From the NCBI RefSeq assembly GCF_016132545.1, contig NZ_CP066167.1, positions 3,966,001 to 4,030,000 on the forward strand: a stretch of 64,000 nucleotides of DNA. The letters are read 5' to 3'. Origin of the DNA: Spongiibacter nanhainus (GTDB taxonomy: Bacteria > Pseudomonadota > Gammaproteobacteria > Pseudomonadales > Spongiibacteraceae). The position numbers and the translations under genes were made by a program. Below the pieces are notes generated by a model that was not told where the DNA came from, did no database searches, and was given only the letters and a program-made list of their open reading frames with translations. Below are positions 54,169 to 63,590 of the stretch, one piece after another (position 1 is the stretch's first letter; each line of letters opens with the position of its first letter).

Positions 54169-54333
54169 ATGAAAAAATGGGAATGTATCGTCTGTGGCTG
54201 GGTCTACGATGAGGAGCAGGGCGACCCGGATTCAGGCATCGCCCCCGGCACGCCCTTTGAAGACATCCCCGACGATTGGATGTGTCCGGATTGCGGCGTT
54301 GGCAAAGAAGATTTCGAGCTGATCGAAGACTAG
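54169..54333 (+). CDS. rubA: Rubredoxin
   Basis: A 54-residue iron protein with the FeS4 site made by C6-IV-C9 and C39-PD-C42, and the classical [20 protein letters not shown] core. Rubredoxins pass electrons, for example to alkane hydroxylases. It has a GAGG ribosome site and is divergent from ubiC; no hydroxylase gene is nearby, so the partner is unknown. Confidence 0.96.
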   Translation: MKKWECIVCGWVYDEEQGDPDSGIAPGTPFEDIPDDWMCPDCGVGKEDFELIED

Positions 54334-54403
54334 ACCCAAGCATAGGCCATACTGACGGTTTGGGGCTAAACTTTCAGCCTGGGTAAGAATAGGAGAGCAC
54401 CGC

Positions 54404-55018
54404 ATGGGTTTCTACGACGACAGGATTCTCCCCAGCATTATTGACCGCGCCTGCTCCATGGAACCGGTTATGGCACTGCGCGAAGCTGTGGTGCCGCTGG
54501 CCAAGGGCCGGGTTCTGGAAGTGGGTATGGGCAGCGGCGTCAATCTGCCTCTTTACCGCGCCGAGCAGGTGGAGTGGGTATGGGGCCTGGAGCCATCCCG
54601 GGGTATGCGCCGCAAGGCGCAAAAAAATCTCCGTCAATCCCCCGTAGACGTTCACTGGCTGGACTTACCCGGCGAGGCTATCCCGCTGGATGACAACAGC
54701 GTCGACACGGTACTGCTCACCTTTACCTTGTGCACCATCCCCGATTGGCAAACAGCCTTGCAACAAATGCGGCGGGTACTGAAGCCTAACGGCAAGCTAC
54801 TATTTGCAGAGCACGGCCTGGCCAGCTGCCAGCACATACAGCGCTGGCAACACTGGATTACCCCGGTGTGGAAAAAGTTCGCCGGCGGCTGTCACCTCAA
54901 CCGGGATATTCCCGACTTGCTGCAACAGGGCGGCTTCACCATCGACGAGCTGCAACAACGCTATGTCGACAAGGCCCCCAAGATCGCCGGCTATGTCTAC
55001 TGGGGTGAGGCCAGCTAA
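54404..55018 (+). CDS. Class I SAM-dependent methyltransferase (UbiE-like)
   Basis: This 204-residue protein has VLEVGMGSGVNLPLY (SAM motif I), WGLEPSRGMRR, the DTVLLTFTLCTIPDW motif and VLKPNGKLLFAEHGLAS, matching the Methyltransf_11/UbiE branch. The N-terminus (MGFYDDRILPSIIDRACSMEPV) is shared with a large gammaproteobacterial family of unknown substrate. It follows rubredoxin by 70 bases. Confidence 0.8.
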   Translation: MGFYDDRILPSIIDRACSMEPVMALREAVVPLAKGRVLEVGMGSGVNLPLYRAEQVEWVWGLEPSRGMRRKAQKNLRQSPVDVHWLDLPGEAIPLDDNSVDTVLLTFTLCTIPDWQTALQQMRRVLKPNGKLLFAEHGLASCQHIQRWQHWITPVWKKFAGGCHLNRDIPDLLQQGGFTIDELQQRYVDKAPKIAGYVYWGEAS

Positions 55019-55102
55019 GGGATCGGCCGGGACAGTTGAGTGGCACATCCGCCATGCCGGCGGTAGAGTAAGCCCATACTCACACTGACAGGCCGACTCC
55101 CG

Positions 55103-56422
55103 ATGACCGCTTCCGCGCCCGCCACCAAGTTCAAACTGGCACTGCACTGGCAAATCGCCATCGCCATTGCCCTGGCTATCATTATTGGTGCCGCCGTCAA
55201 CCCGGATTCCCAACTGCTGGGAGTCAAGCTGCTGGATGCCTTTAGCTTTATCGGCACGCTGTTTCTCAACGCCCTGAAAATGCTGATTGTGCCATTGGTC
55301 ATGGCGTCGATTATCAGCGGCATGGCGGGCATCGGCGGTGACAACCTGGAGCGCCTGGGAGGTAAAACCCTGCTGTTCTATGCCTGCAGCAGCCTGGTCG
55401 CCATTCTGATCGGCTTAACCGTGGTCAACATTGTGCAACCCGGTGGCGGCGATACCCAAGCGCTGGCGGCGACCATTACCCCCGACGACCCGGCCCTGAG
55501 CAGCACTCTGGAGAAGGTCGAAGGCCGCAGCGCCGCCGATGTGGTGGACGTGTTTATCCGCATGATCCCCACCAATGTGGTGGCCGCCGCTGCCGAAGGG
55601 CAGATGCTGGGGATGATCTTTTTTAGTCTTCTGTACGGCTTCTTCCTGGCCCGCAGCGACTCGGAGCACGCCGAAGTCCAGCTCAACTTCTGGCAGGGGC
55701 TGATGGACATCATGACCAGCATGACCATGTGGGTGATGAAGTTTGCTCCCATCGGGGTATTTGGCCTAGTCGCCAAAACCGTGACGAGTACCGGCTTTGC
55801 CGCCTTTGAGCCGATGTTGAAGTTCTTCCTCGCCGCCCTCGCCGCCCTGTTGATACACGCCTTCGTGGCGCTGCCGCTGATCCTCCGTTTTATCGGCCGG
55901 GTTAGCCCCAAACGCCACTATCAGGCCATGGCGCCGGCAATGCTGACGGCATTTTCCACGGCCTCCAGCTCGGCCACGCTGCCGCTAACCATGGAGTGCG
56001 TACAGGACAAATCGGGAGTGTCGAAACGAACCAGCGGTTTTGTTTTGCCGCTGGGCGCCACCGTGAATATGGACGGCACTGCACTTTATGAATGCGTTGC
56101 GGCCATGTTTATCGCCCAGGTCTACGGCCTGGACCTGAGCTTTGGCCAGCAATTTACCGTGGTCATGGTGGCTCTGCTCACCTCCATCGGAGTCGCCGGT
56201 ATTCCCGCCGCCAGCCTGGTGGCGATTTCGGTAATTCTCGGTGCCATCGGCCTGCCTTTGGAAGGCATCGGCTTGCTGCTGGTTACCGACCGCATTCTGG
56301 ATATGGTGCGCACCTCGGTGAACGTATTTAGCGACTCCTGCGCGGCGGTGGTAATCGCTCGCACTGAAGGTGAGGAAACCTTGATCGGCCTGGACAAGAC
56401 CGGGAAGGCCAACGCCGTCTAG
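55103..56422 (+). CDS. Dicarboxylate/amino acid:cation symporter (DAACS)
   Basis: This 439-residue transporter has about eight membrane helices and two re-entrant loops typical of GltP/DctA: TAFSTASSSATLPLTMECVQ (serine-rich HP1), NMDGTALYECVAAMFIAQ and GIPAASLVAISVILGAIGLP with the DRILDMVRTSVNVFSDS signature. It couples glutamate or C4-dicarboxylate uptake to Na+ or protons. The exact substrate is unknown. Confidence 0.93.
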   Translation: MTASAPATKFKLALHWQIAIAIALAIIIGAAVNPDSQLLGVKLLDAFSFIGTLFLNALKMLIVPLVMASIISGMAGIGGDNLERLGGKTLLFYACSSLVAILIGLTVVNIVQPGGGDTQALAATITPDDPALSSTLEKVEGRSAADVVDVFIRMIPTNVVAAAAEGQMLGMIFFSLLYGFFLARSDSEHAEVQLNFWQGLMDIMTSMTMWVMKFAPIGVFGLVAKTVTSTGFAAFEPMLKFFLAALAALLIHAFVALPLILRFIGRVSPKRHYQAMAPAMLTAFSTASSSATLPLTMECVQDKSGVSKRTSGFVLPLGATVNMDGTALYECVAAMFIAQVYGLDLSFGQQFTVVMVALLTSIGVAGIPAASLVAISVILGAIGLPLEGIGLLLVTDRILDMVRTSVNVFSDSCAAVVIARTEGEETLIGLDKTGKANAV

Positions 56423-56450
56423 GGCTTGGCGCTGTAGCTTATTGTCGCAG

Positions 56451-56870
56451 TCACAGCTCGTCGGGCACGGTGTCGTAGCGGGGTGCCGGCCCACCAATAT
56501 GATCCCAGGGTGCTTTTGAGCCGACATGAATGTGCATGGCTATCTCGACACCGGGATCACCATTAACTGAGCCCAAGGCCACACCGTGCACCTCGCCCCC
56601 GTGCATACCGCACAGCATGGACGAGCAGGTTTTACAAAACCCGAGCCCCCACTCTCCCTGCTCGGGATCACCATTGGTAATAAAACGTTGTACCTTGTCT
56701 TCCCCGGCCACCCAGCTGAAACTTCCGGGCTCCAGCAATTCGGCATAGGCCGACGACGCAGCACCGTAAAGCTTGCGGCAGCGGGAGCAGTGGCAGCAGC
56801 GCCCTTCGGACAGGGCACCGTCTATCTGGTATTTAACCGTGCCGCAGAAACACTCACCGGTAATCATCAC
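56451..56870 (-). CDS. GFA-fold (CENP-V/DUF636) protein
   Basis: The 139-residue protein has the zinc-binding cysteine set of the GFA family: GECFCGTVKY, GRCCHCSRCRK and GFCKTCSSMLCG. Family members act on thiol adducts such as S-hydroxymethylglutathione, but most homologues are unproven. It lies in reverse orientation to the symporter gene next to a second member of the family at 58650. Confidence 0.85.
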   Translation of the reverse strand: MMITGECFCGTVKYQIDGALSEGRCCHCSRCRKLYGAASSAYAELLEPGSFSWVAGEDKVQRFITNGDPEQGEWGLGFCKTCSSMLCGMHGGEVHGVALGSVNGDPGVEIAMHIHVGSKAPWDHIGGPAPRYDTVPDEL

Positions 56871-56959
56871 TACTCCTGGAATTTAAAAACCAAGCCGTGC
56901 ACTTGTGTCAGGCAGCGTGGGCTCTGCTTAATTTCCCAAGGCACCCTTAGCCCCACACA

Positions 56960-57454
56960 TTAAATACGCAGTAATAAGATCATTAGCAGCAGCGTTGTCA
57001 GCACCGCGACAGCGGTGCGAATACCGTTGGCGCGATTCCAGCGGTCCTCAAACCGAGACCTGGCGCGGGCTATATCCTCCGCGTCGGCAAGCTCAGTATC
57101 CACTGCCTGCAGGGATTTGTTTAAGGGCAAATGGATAAAAATGGTCGGCAATTGCACACCTACCAAATAGCCCAATCCAGTCAACAACAGGGCAACCAAA
57201 TCCACCCCGTGCAAGCGACTTAAGCCCAGCAAAGCAGACAGCATGATGCCCAGTACCGAGCCCAACCACACCACCATAAAAATGGGCTGGCCCCGTTGAA
57301 TCACACCGTCGGTTACCTGAAAGGCGCGGATAAAAGCCCGATCTTCCAACACCTTGAATCCCGGCATCACCACAACCGCATAGGTAAACAGAAACCCGGC
57401 CACCAGGGCACACAGCAATGGGGTCGCAACCAGTACCAAGACAAACGCTGCCAT
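56960..57454 (-). CDS. DUF1772 membrane protein
   Basis: The 164-residue product has four hydrophobic segments and the DUF1772 pattern (FTYAVVVMPGFKVLEDRAFIRAFQVTDG, TGLGYLVGVQLPTIFIHLPLN). Members are related to anthrone-oxygenase-type proteins, without known function in bacteria. A possible operon with the GFA gene downstream is unproven. Confidence 0.8.
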   Translation of the reverse strand: MAAFVLVLVATPLLCALVAGFLFTYAVVVMPGFKVLEDRAFIRAFQVTDGVIQRGQPIFMVVWLGSVLGIMLSALLGLSRLHGVDLVALLLTGLGYLVGVQLPTIFIHLPLNKSLQAVDTELADAEDIARARSRFEDRWNRANGIRTAVAVLTTLLLMILLLRI

Positions 57455-57639
57455 TTATTATCGCTCCTTCTCAAAGCATGTCACAGCATGACGCCGCATA
57501 GTATGCCGCACTGTCTCACGTTGTGTTTATCCAGCCAAAGGAAAGACGACTTCAGCTTATAGATTGAGTATGGCACCCAGCGGATATACCCGATACTCTC
57601 CCACAAAAGCCACAGGACACAACTCTCGGGGTGTTTTAC

Positions 57640-58539
57640 ATGGGATTCACAGAAAACGACTTAACGGATCAGTCCGGCAAAACCTTTTTAATTACCGGCG
57701 CCAACACCGGGCTGGGCTATGAGACCGCCCGAGCACTGGCATTAAAGGGCGGCCAGGTCTGGCTGGCTTGCCGCTCTGAGCAAAAAGCCCAGGCCGCGAT
57801 GGACAGAATAAAAACCCTCGCTCCCAATGCCCAACTCGGGTTTGTAGCCTTGGACCTGGGTGATCTTGAGCAAGTTGCCCAGGCCGCTGAACATATCAAA
57901 AGCCTGGGTAAACTCGATGTATTGATCAATAACGCCGGCTTGATGACGCCCCCGCTGGGCCACACTGCCCAGGGCTTTGAAAGCCAGATGGGCGTTAACC
58001 ACCTAGGCCACTTTGCGCTGGTAGGCAGGCTCGCAGATAAGCTTTTGGCAGACGATACCCGCATTGTGGTGTTATCCAGCCTGGCCCACACCGGCGGTGT
58101 CATCGACTGGGATGATTTGCATGCCAATCGTCGATACAGCGCCATGAAACGCTACCAGGCCAGCAAGTTGGCCAACATGATGTTTGGTCTGGAGTTGGAG
58201 CGGCGCCTGCGCAAACAGCATACCCAAGCAAAGTGCGTTATCTGTCACCCCGGTATCGCGGCAACAGAGCTTATGCGGCACATGCCTCTACCGATAGAGA
58301 AACTGGCTACGCCGGCCTTAAAGCTGCTGTTTAACTCCTCGGCCGCCGGAGCATGGCCCACCCTCCTCGCCGCCACAGAAGATATTGAAGGCGGCAGCTA
58401 TTGGGGCCCCACGGGGATTCGCGAAACCCGAGGCAAAGCCGGACCCGCGCGCATCGCCAGGCGCGCACTGAAAGAGGACCAGGCCAAACGGCTGTGGGAT
58501 CTGTCAGTGGAGCTGACCGGGGTCAATCCCGGACTGTAA
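57640..58539 (+). CDS. Short-chain dehydrogenase/reductase
   Basis: This 299-residue SDR has TGANTGLGYETARALALKG (cofactor site), NNAGLMTPPLG, an active-site VVLSSLAHTGG and Y-QASK (Y-x3-K in RYQASKLANMM). It resembles retinol-dehydrogenase/WWOX-type SDRs. ATG at 57640 is chosen over the GTG at 57631. Substrate unknown; a similar but distinct SDR is at 41598. Confidence 0.85.
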   Translation: MGFTENDLTDQSGKTFLITGANTGLGYETARALALKGGQVWLACRSEQKAQAAMDRIKTLAPNAQLGFVALDLGDLEQVAQAAEHIKSLGKLDVLINNAGLMTPPLGHTAQGFESQMGVNHLGHFALVGRLADKLLADDTRIVVLSSLAHTGGVIDWDDLHANRRYSAMKRYQASKLANMMFGLELERRLRKQHTQAKCVICHPGIAATELMRHMPLPIEKLATPALKLLFNSSAAGAWPTLLAATEDIEGGSYWGPTGIRETRGKAGPARIARRALKEDQAKRLWDLSVELTGVNPGL

Positions 58540-58601
58540 GCTGTTTATCTGTTTCGCTTTTTTCGGCTGTTTCTTAGATATAGGACACTAGCCCTGCCGC
58601 A

Positions 58602-58627
58602 TCGGCGCCTGTAAGAAGAGGCGCCGA
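58602..58627. terminator. Hairpin between convergent SDR and GFA genes
   Basis: A perfect 9-bp stem (TCGGCGCCT / AGGCGCCGA) with an 8-base loop lies between convergent genes, without a T-run. Probably a bidirectional, weak terminator. Confidence 0.5.
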
Positions 58628-58649
58628 AACCGGCTTGTGCAGAGCTTCC

Positions 58650-59117
58650 CTATTGCGCCCGCCGTCGGGCAGACCACAGTTGAGAGAGGATGGCCCACTG
58701 GCTGGGCAGAAAACCGCTATATTTTGGCAGTGCGTCATCGATATCGGCTTGGCGCTTGTCGTAAAACAAGTGCATGGCGGCATCCGGCAGAGAATCCTGA
58801 AACCCAAACATGCCCGCCGGTACCATTACCAGCTTGGGTAACAGGGGTATATCAAACAGCTCGACAGCTGGCACACCGCAGGACGCACACTTGCCGCGCT
58901 GCACATTGGGCGGCGGCTTATAGGTATCGAAACTCACCGCCTCCGCAGCCGGCAGCACAACGTCGTCGCGCTTGAATATCAGCACATCGGCAAAGGGTGC
59001 GTCATTGAATCGCTGACAAATCGTGCAGTGGCAGTAAATTCTAAACAGTGCCGGCGCTGAAACGGTAAAGGCGGTTTGACCACAGCCACAGATGCACTGG
59101 TGTGTTGACGCTGTCAT
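58650..59117 (-). CDS. GFA-fold (CENP-V/DUF636) protein
   Basis: The 155-residue protein has the family's cysteine pattern: HQCICGCGQTAF, YCHCTICQRFNDAP and GKCASCGVP. It shares the fold with the gene at 56451 but the sequences differ greatly. It may act on glutathione adducts; substrate unknown. The end (ILSQLWSARRRAQ) is typical. Confidence 0.85.
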   Translation of the reverse strand: MTASTHQCICGCGQTAFTVSAPALFRIYCHCTICQRFNDAPFADVLIFKRDDVVLPAAEAVSFDTYKPPPNVQRGKCASCGVPAVELFDIPLLPKLVMVPAGMFGFQDSLPDAAMHLFYDKRQADIDDALPKYSGFLPSQWAILSQLWSARRRAQ

Positions 59118-59151
59118 CGATGACTCTCCCGTTAGTCGCTATCAATCACTG

Positions 59152-62100
59152 TCAGTTGTTGTCCAAGGCACTGGCATAGCTTACATCGGCCAATTGCTCG
59201 GCATCGTGTTGGGGGTCGACCTCGGACGCACTGTGTTCACGGGCCAGCACCAGATACAAACAGGGCAGGACAAACAGGGTAAACAGTGTGCCGATGATCA
59301 TTCCCACTACCAGGACGATACCAATACTGTTGCGCGCTTCGGCACCGGCGCCGGTCACCAGTACCAGCGGAAAGTGACCCAGCACGGTGGCTGCCGTGGT
59401 CATCAGTACCGGTCGCAGACGGGTCTCCGCCGCGCCCTGAATGGCGCGCAATTTACTAATACCTTCACTTTGCAGGTGGTTAGCAAACTCAACAATCAAA
59501 ATTCCGTTTTTCGCTACCAGCCCCACCAGAGTGATAAAGCCAATCTGGGAATAGATATTGACGGTGGTAAGCCCCAAGAAGGGGATCAATAGCGCGCCGG
59601 CCAGTGCCAGGGGAACCGATCCCAACAACACCACCAGCGGATCTCTAAAGCTGTTGAACTGCACCGCCAACACAAAATAGACAAACAACAGGGCAATGCC
59701 CAGGATGCCCACCAGCGTGCTTCCCTCTTTGCGAATTTGCCGGGACTCACCGGCGTAATTGATGCTGTAGCCCTTGGGCAGTATCTCCGCCGCCGCCTTC
59801 TCTAAGGTCGCCAGGCCCTGCTCCTTGGTGGTACCGGGCTGCACCCCGCCCATAACCCTGAAAGCATTTTTCTGCTGAAACTTACCCAACACCCGCGGCG
59901 CCACGGTGTAATCCAATGAGGCCACGGCGGACACCGGCACCAGCTCGCCATTGGGAGTACGCAACAGCATGTCCATCAACGCCTCGGGGTTGGCTCGATC
60001 TTGCCCTTCCACCATGGGAATCACCTGATAGGCCTTGCCGTCCAGATTAAAACGATTGACATAGTTGCCGGACAAAAGTGTTCCCAACTGCTGGCTGACT
60101 GACGCCAGGTCCATACCCAGGTCGGCAACGCGCTCCCGGTCGAGAATAAAGCGCACCTCGGGCATATCAGTCTTGAGATCCGTATCCACAAACATGAACT
60201 TGCCGCTCTGGTAACCGGCAGCAACCAGTTGGTCGGCGTACTGTTTCATCTCACTGGGATCGTCAGAGGACTGCACCACCATCTCCACATCAAACTGACC
60301 CGCCGAGGGCAGCGCCGGGAACAGCATGGGGAATACCCGCAAACCGGTGATTTGCGATGCCGATTGATAGACCTGGGGCAGCAGTTCGTGAACGCTTTGC
60401 GCGCGCTCATCAATGTTGTTAAAAATGATGCCGCCAAAACCGCTGTTGGCCCTCACCACCTGCCAAATATATTGCACCCCCGGTGTTTGCTGGAGAATGC
60501 TAATGGCATCGTGCATATAGTTTTCGGTGTAATCCAGGGAGGCCGTGGCTGGCGAATCAATAATGATATTGATGGAACTCTGATCCTCAATGGGCGCCAA
60601 TTCCTTCTGGGAAAACAGGTAAAAAGGTACGGTTAGAAGGGCGATAAACAAACCGCCAAACAAGATTTGCCAACGCCACTCCAACACCCGGGTCAGCACC
60701 CGGCCATAGCGATGATGAAGGTTGTCAAAGCGCTGGTTAACCCACTGGGTCATCGCGCCTTCTCGCCCCCCTTCGGGGTTGGCATAGGCGCTCATGATGG
60801 GTGATAAAGTCAGTGCCACCACCCCAGAGATCAGCACCGCCACCGACAGGGTAAAGGCGAACTCTTTAAACAGTACCCCGGTTAAGCCCGACAAAAATCC
60901 GATGGGCGCATACACCGCCGCCAGCGTCACGGTCATACCAATGATGGGGGAAAACAACTGTCGGGACGAGGCCAGTGCCGCCTGGATACGGCTTTTGCCC
61001 TCACGCATATAGCGGGATACGTTTTCCACGACGACGATGGCGTCGTCCACCACCAGGCCCACCGCCAAAACAATGGCAAGGATGGTCAACAGGTTGAGAG
61101 AGAAGCCCATTAGGGTAATGGCCGCCACCGCGCCCAGCAGTGAGATAGGGATGGTTACCAGTGGCACCAAGGCGGTACGCACCGAGCCCATCAGCGCCAA
61201 TACCACCAAGCCCACCAGGATAATGGTCTCCGCCAGAGTGGTGAAAATCTCCCGAATGGCGTCCCGCATATACAGTGTACCGTCGTAGGCGGCGCGGATT
61301 TGCATGCCCTCCGGCAGCTGGCCATTCAATTCATCCAGGAGGACATAGAGGTCGTCACCTATGGCAATTTCGTTGGCACCCGGCAGTGGCCAAACGGAGA
61401 GATACACCGCATCCTGCTGACTGTAGCGGGCAATCAGCTCCCCTTCCTCTTCACCGAGGCCCACCCGGGCAATGTCTTGCAAGCGCACCAACGAGCCATC
61501 CTCGGCTCTGCGCACAATAAGGTTTTCGAAATCCGCCACCGTCTGCATGGTGGTATTAGTCAACAGGTTGATGCGTTGAGCGGCGTTTTCACTCTGGCCG
61601 ATGGTAGCAATCACGTTGTTGGCATTAAGCGCGGCACGCAGGTCCTGGGCGCTGATGTTAAACGCGGCCATCGCCTCGGGATCTATCCACAGACGCATCG
61701 CCGGGTTGCGGCCACCCTCGATTCCAATCCGTTGCACCCCCTCAATGGAGGACATCTCCGGGGTGACAAAGCGCCGCAAATAGTCGGTCACCTCGGCCCT
61801 AGAGAAACTTTCGGTAACGACATCCAGATAAAACAACGCGCCCGAACGGTCGGCGCGCTGCACAGTTACCGACGGGTCTTCTGCACCCGCTGGCAATTCA
61901 AAGCGGATTTGACTGAGCCGAGAATTTAACTCGGCCAAGGCGGCGGTGCTGTCTTCATTAAGTTTAAGCCACACCGTCACCGTACTTGAGCCGGCCAGGG
62001 AACGGGAATCGACATAATCCACCCCAGGTACGGTGGAGGCTACCCGCTCAATGGGGTCGGTAATAAATCCCTGCACGGTTTTGGCGGAGGCACCGACATA

Positions 62101-62268
62101 GACCGTACTGATTACCAGCGAAGAACTTTCAATTTGGGGATACTCAAGTACCGGGATTTCATCCGCGGCTTTTACCCCGGCAATGACCAGCACCAGTGAT
62201 ATAACCACCGCCAGTACCGGTCGGGTAACAAAAATATCGGTTAGGCTGGGCTTGGCATTACTCATCAT
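59152..62268 (-). CDS. RND efflux transporter permease
   Basis: This 1038-residue inner-membrane pump has the RND layout: TM1 near the start (FVTRPVLAVVISLVLVIAGV), two large periplasmic loops, and the motif AVGLVVDDAIVVVENVSRYM in TM4 with the proton-relay aspartates. The C-terminus carries a second set (IVEFANHLQSEGISKLRA). It exports drugs or other compounds with the membrane fusion protein encoded upstream, whose gene it overlaps by 11 bases. No outer membrane channel gene is adjacent, so a shared TolC-type channel is likely. Confidence 0.93.
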   Translation of the reverse strand: MMSNAKPSLTDIFVTRPVLAVVISLVLVIAGVKAADEIPVLEYPQIESSSLVISTVYVGASAKTVQGFITDPIERVASTVPGVDYVDSRSLAGSSTVTVWLKLNEDSTAALAELNSRLSQIRFELPAGAEDPSVTVQRADRSGALFYLDVVTESFSRAEVTDYLRRFVTPEMSSIEGVQRIGIEGGRNPAMRLWIDPEAMAAFNISAQDLRAALNANNVIATIGQSENAAQRINLLTNTTMQTVADFENLIVRRAEDGSLVRLQDIARVGLGEEEGELIARYSQQDAVYLSVWPLPGANEIAIGDDLYVLLDELNGQLPEGMQIRAAYDGTLYMRDAIREIFTTLAETIILVGLVVLALMGSVRTALVPLVTIPISLLGAVAAITLMGFSLNLLTILAIVLAVGLVVDDAIVVVENVSRYMREGKSRIQAALASSRQLFSPIIGMTVTLAAVYAPIGFLSGLTGVLFKEFAFTLSVAVLISGVVALTLSPIMSAYANPEGGREGAMTQWVNQRFDNLHHRYGRVLTRVLEWRWQILFGGLFIALLTVPFYLFSQKELAPIEDQSSINIIIDSPATASLDYTENYMHDAISILQQTPGVQYIWQVVRANSGFGGIIFNNIDERAQSVHELLPQVYQSASQITGLRVFPMLFPALPSAGQFDVEMVVQSSDDPSEMKQYADQLVAAGYQSGKFMFVDTDLKTDMPEVRFILDRERVADLGMDLASVSQQLGTLLSGNYVNRFNLDGKAYQVIPMVEGQDRANPEALMDMLLRTPNGELVPVSAVASLDYTVAPRVLGKFQQKNAFRVMGGVQPGTTKEQGLATLEKAAAEILPKGYSINYAGESRQIRKEGSTLVGILGIALLFVYFVLAVQFNSFRDPLVVLLGSVPLALAGALLIPFLGLTTVNIYSQIGFITLVGLVAKNGILIVEFANHLQSEGISKLRAIQGAAETRLRPVLMTTAATVLGHFPLVLVTGAGAEARNSIGIVLVVGMIIGTLFTLFVLPCLYLVLAREHSASEVDPQHDAEQLADVSYASALDNN

Positions 62269-63391
62269 TGGCCTCCCCGTCATGAGCGGAGTTGGCGGGC
62301 ACATCCTCAGCGGATTGCTGGCGTGTGCGTACGTAGGCCAACATGCCATGATGCAGCTTAAAGGCACCGTCTGTGGCGATCAGCATGCCCGGCTCCAGCC
62401 CCTCGAGCACACTGATTTTTTGGTTCCGTTCCCGGCCCAGCTTTATCGATTGCCGTTGGGCCCGGTAGCCCTGCCCCTCCTCTTCGGCAGCCAGTTTAAA
62501 CACGTAGCTGCCAATTTGATCTCTCAGTACCGCGGGGGTGGGAACCTCAATGCCGACTCGGTTACCAGTGGGGACCAGCACATCCACCACGGCATTGGGG
62601 GGAATATCCGCGGCTGCGCTCACCTTAGCTCGGTATCGCAGGTTGCGGGATTGGGCTGACAGCGCCGGGCTCTTGGCAATCACTACCGCATCGACCTCAC
62701 CGGTAGCGGGCTTGGGTAGTTTTATTTTTACCTTGTCGCCAATGGCGGCGCTACCCTGAGCCAAGGGCAGGTTAAAGTCTACCCACAGATAGTCGCTGAG
62801 CCCCACCAGCTCTACCAGCTCGGTATTGGCATCCAGATATTCACCGGGCTCAAGATCGTGTAGCCCCACTCTGGCGTCGAAGGGCGCCACCAGGGTTTTC
62901 TTGGCAATAACCGCCTTTAATTCGGCGACCGTCGCCGCCGCCATATCGTATTCAGCCTGAGCCTGATCGACGTTGTCCTGACTGGTGGTATTGGTTTTTA
63001 GCAGGCGCTGCATTCGGGTCAATTTAAGCTCCGCAAGGCGGGCGTTGGCCTGGGCCGCATTAAGGCGAGCTCGATCATCCGCAATGGCCTGCTGTACCAG
63101 CACTTGTCCTTTTTCTACCGCTTGACCGGACACCATATTTACGGCGGTCAATCTGCCTGCCAACTCGTTGCGCAGCATCATTTGCTCGGGCGCCACCACC
63201 TCACCAATGGTGCGAGCAAAATGCTGGATGGGCCCCTCTTCCACCACTATCGTCTGTACCGACTCGGAGGGTTCGGGGAAGGATTCGCCAAAGGCAATAG
63301 CGGCCTGAATCTGGGTGTACTTGTAACCGGCCAGCACTGCGAACAACAGCAGACATACGGTTAGGGTAATCAACCAGCGGTGGGCTTTCAT
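62258..63391 (-). CDS. RND efflux membrane fusion protein
   Basis: The 377-residue periplasmic adaptor has an N-terminal membrane anchor (LITLTVCLLLFAVLAGY), a lipoyl-type domain (VVEEGPIQHFARTIGEVVAP, NELAGRLTAVNMVSGQAVEKGQ), a coiled-coil hairpin rich in Ala and Gln (residues ~110-175) and a beta-barrel end. The ATG at 63391 with AAGGA upstream is chosen over the TTG at 63397. It is the first gene of the pump operon. Confidence 0.92.
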   Translation of the reverse strand: MKAHRWLITLTVCLLLFAVLAGYKYTQIQAAIAFGESFPEPSESVQTIVVEEGPIQHFARTIGEVVAPEQMMLRNELAGRLTAVNMVSGQAVEKGQVLVQQAIADDRARLNAAQANARLAELKLTRMQRLLKTNTTSQDNVDQAQAEYDMAAATVAELKAVIAKKTLVAPFDARVGLHDLEPGEYLDANTELVELVGLSDYLWVDFNLPLAQGSAAIGDKVKIKLPKPATGEVDAVVIAKSPALSAQSRNLRYRAKVSAAADIPPNAVVDVLVPTGNRVGIEVPTPAVLRDQIGSYVFKLAAEEEGQGYRAQRQSIKLGRERNQKISVLEGLEPGMLIATDGAFKLHHGMLAYVRTRQQSAEDVPANSAHDGEANDE

Positions 63392-63563
63392 GCTCAAGGT
63401 TCCTTAATTAATTGGCGGGAAGAGGCGAGTTATCAGGTGCGAAGGGAAGTCTAATAGCTCAAGCTAACTTGAGGTCAAGCCTACACCACAAATCATTACA
63501 GTTTCAGCGCACCCGGGTGGCAACGACCTTCATTGACGACACGTGCCAGTAGTAAGAATGGGC

Positions 63564-63582
63564 TCAGCGCCGATGGCGCTGA
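63564..63582 (-). terminator. Hairpin after the thiopurine methyltransferase gene
   Basis: An 8-bp perfect stem (TCAGCGCC / GGCGCTGA, 3-base loop) lies 9 bases beyond the stop codon on the minus strand. No T-run follows, so it may only be a weak terminator. Confidence 0.45.
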
Positions 63583-63590
63583 AGGACCCC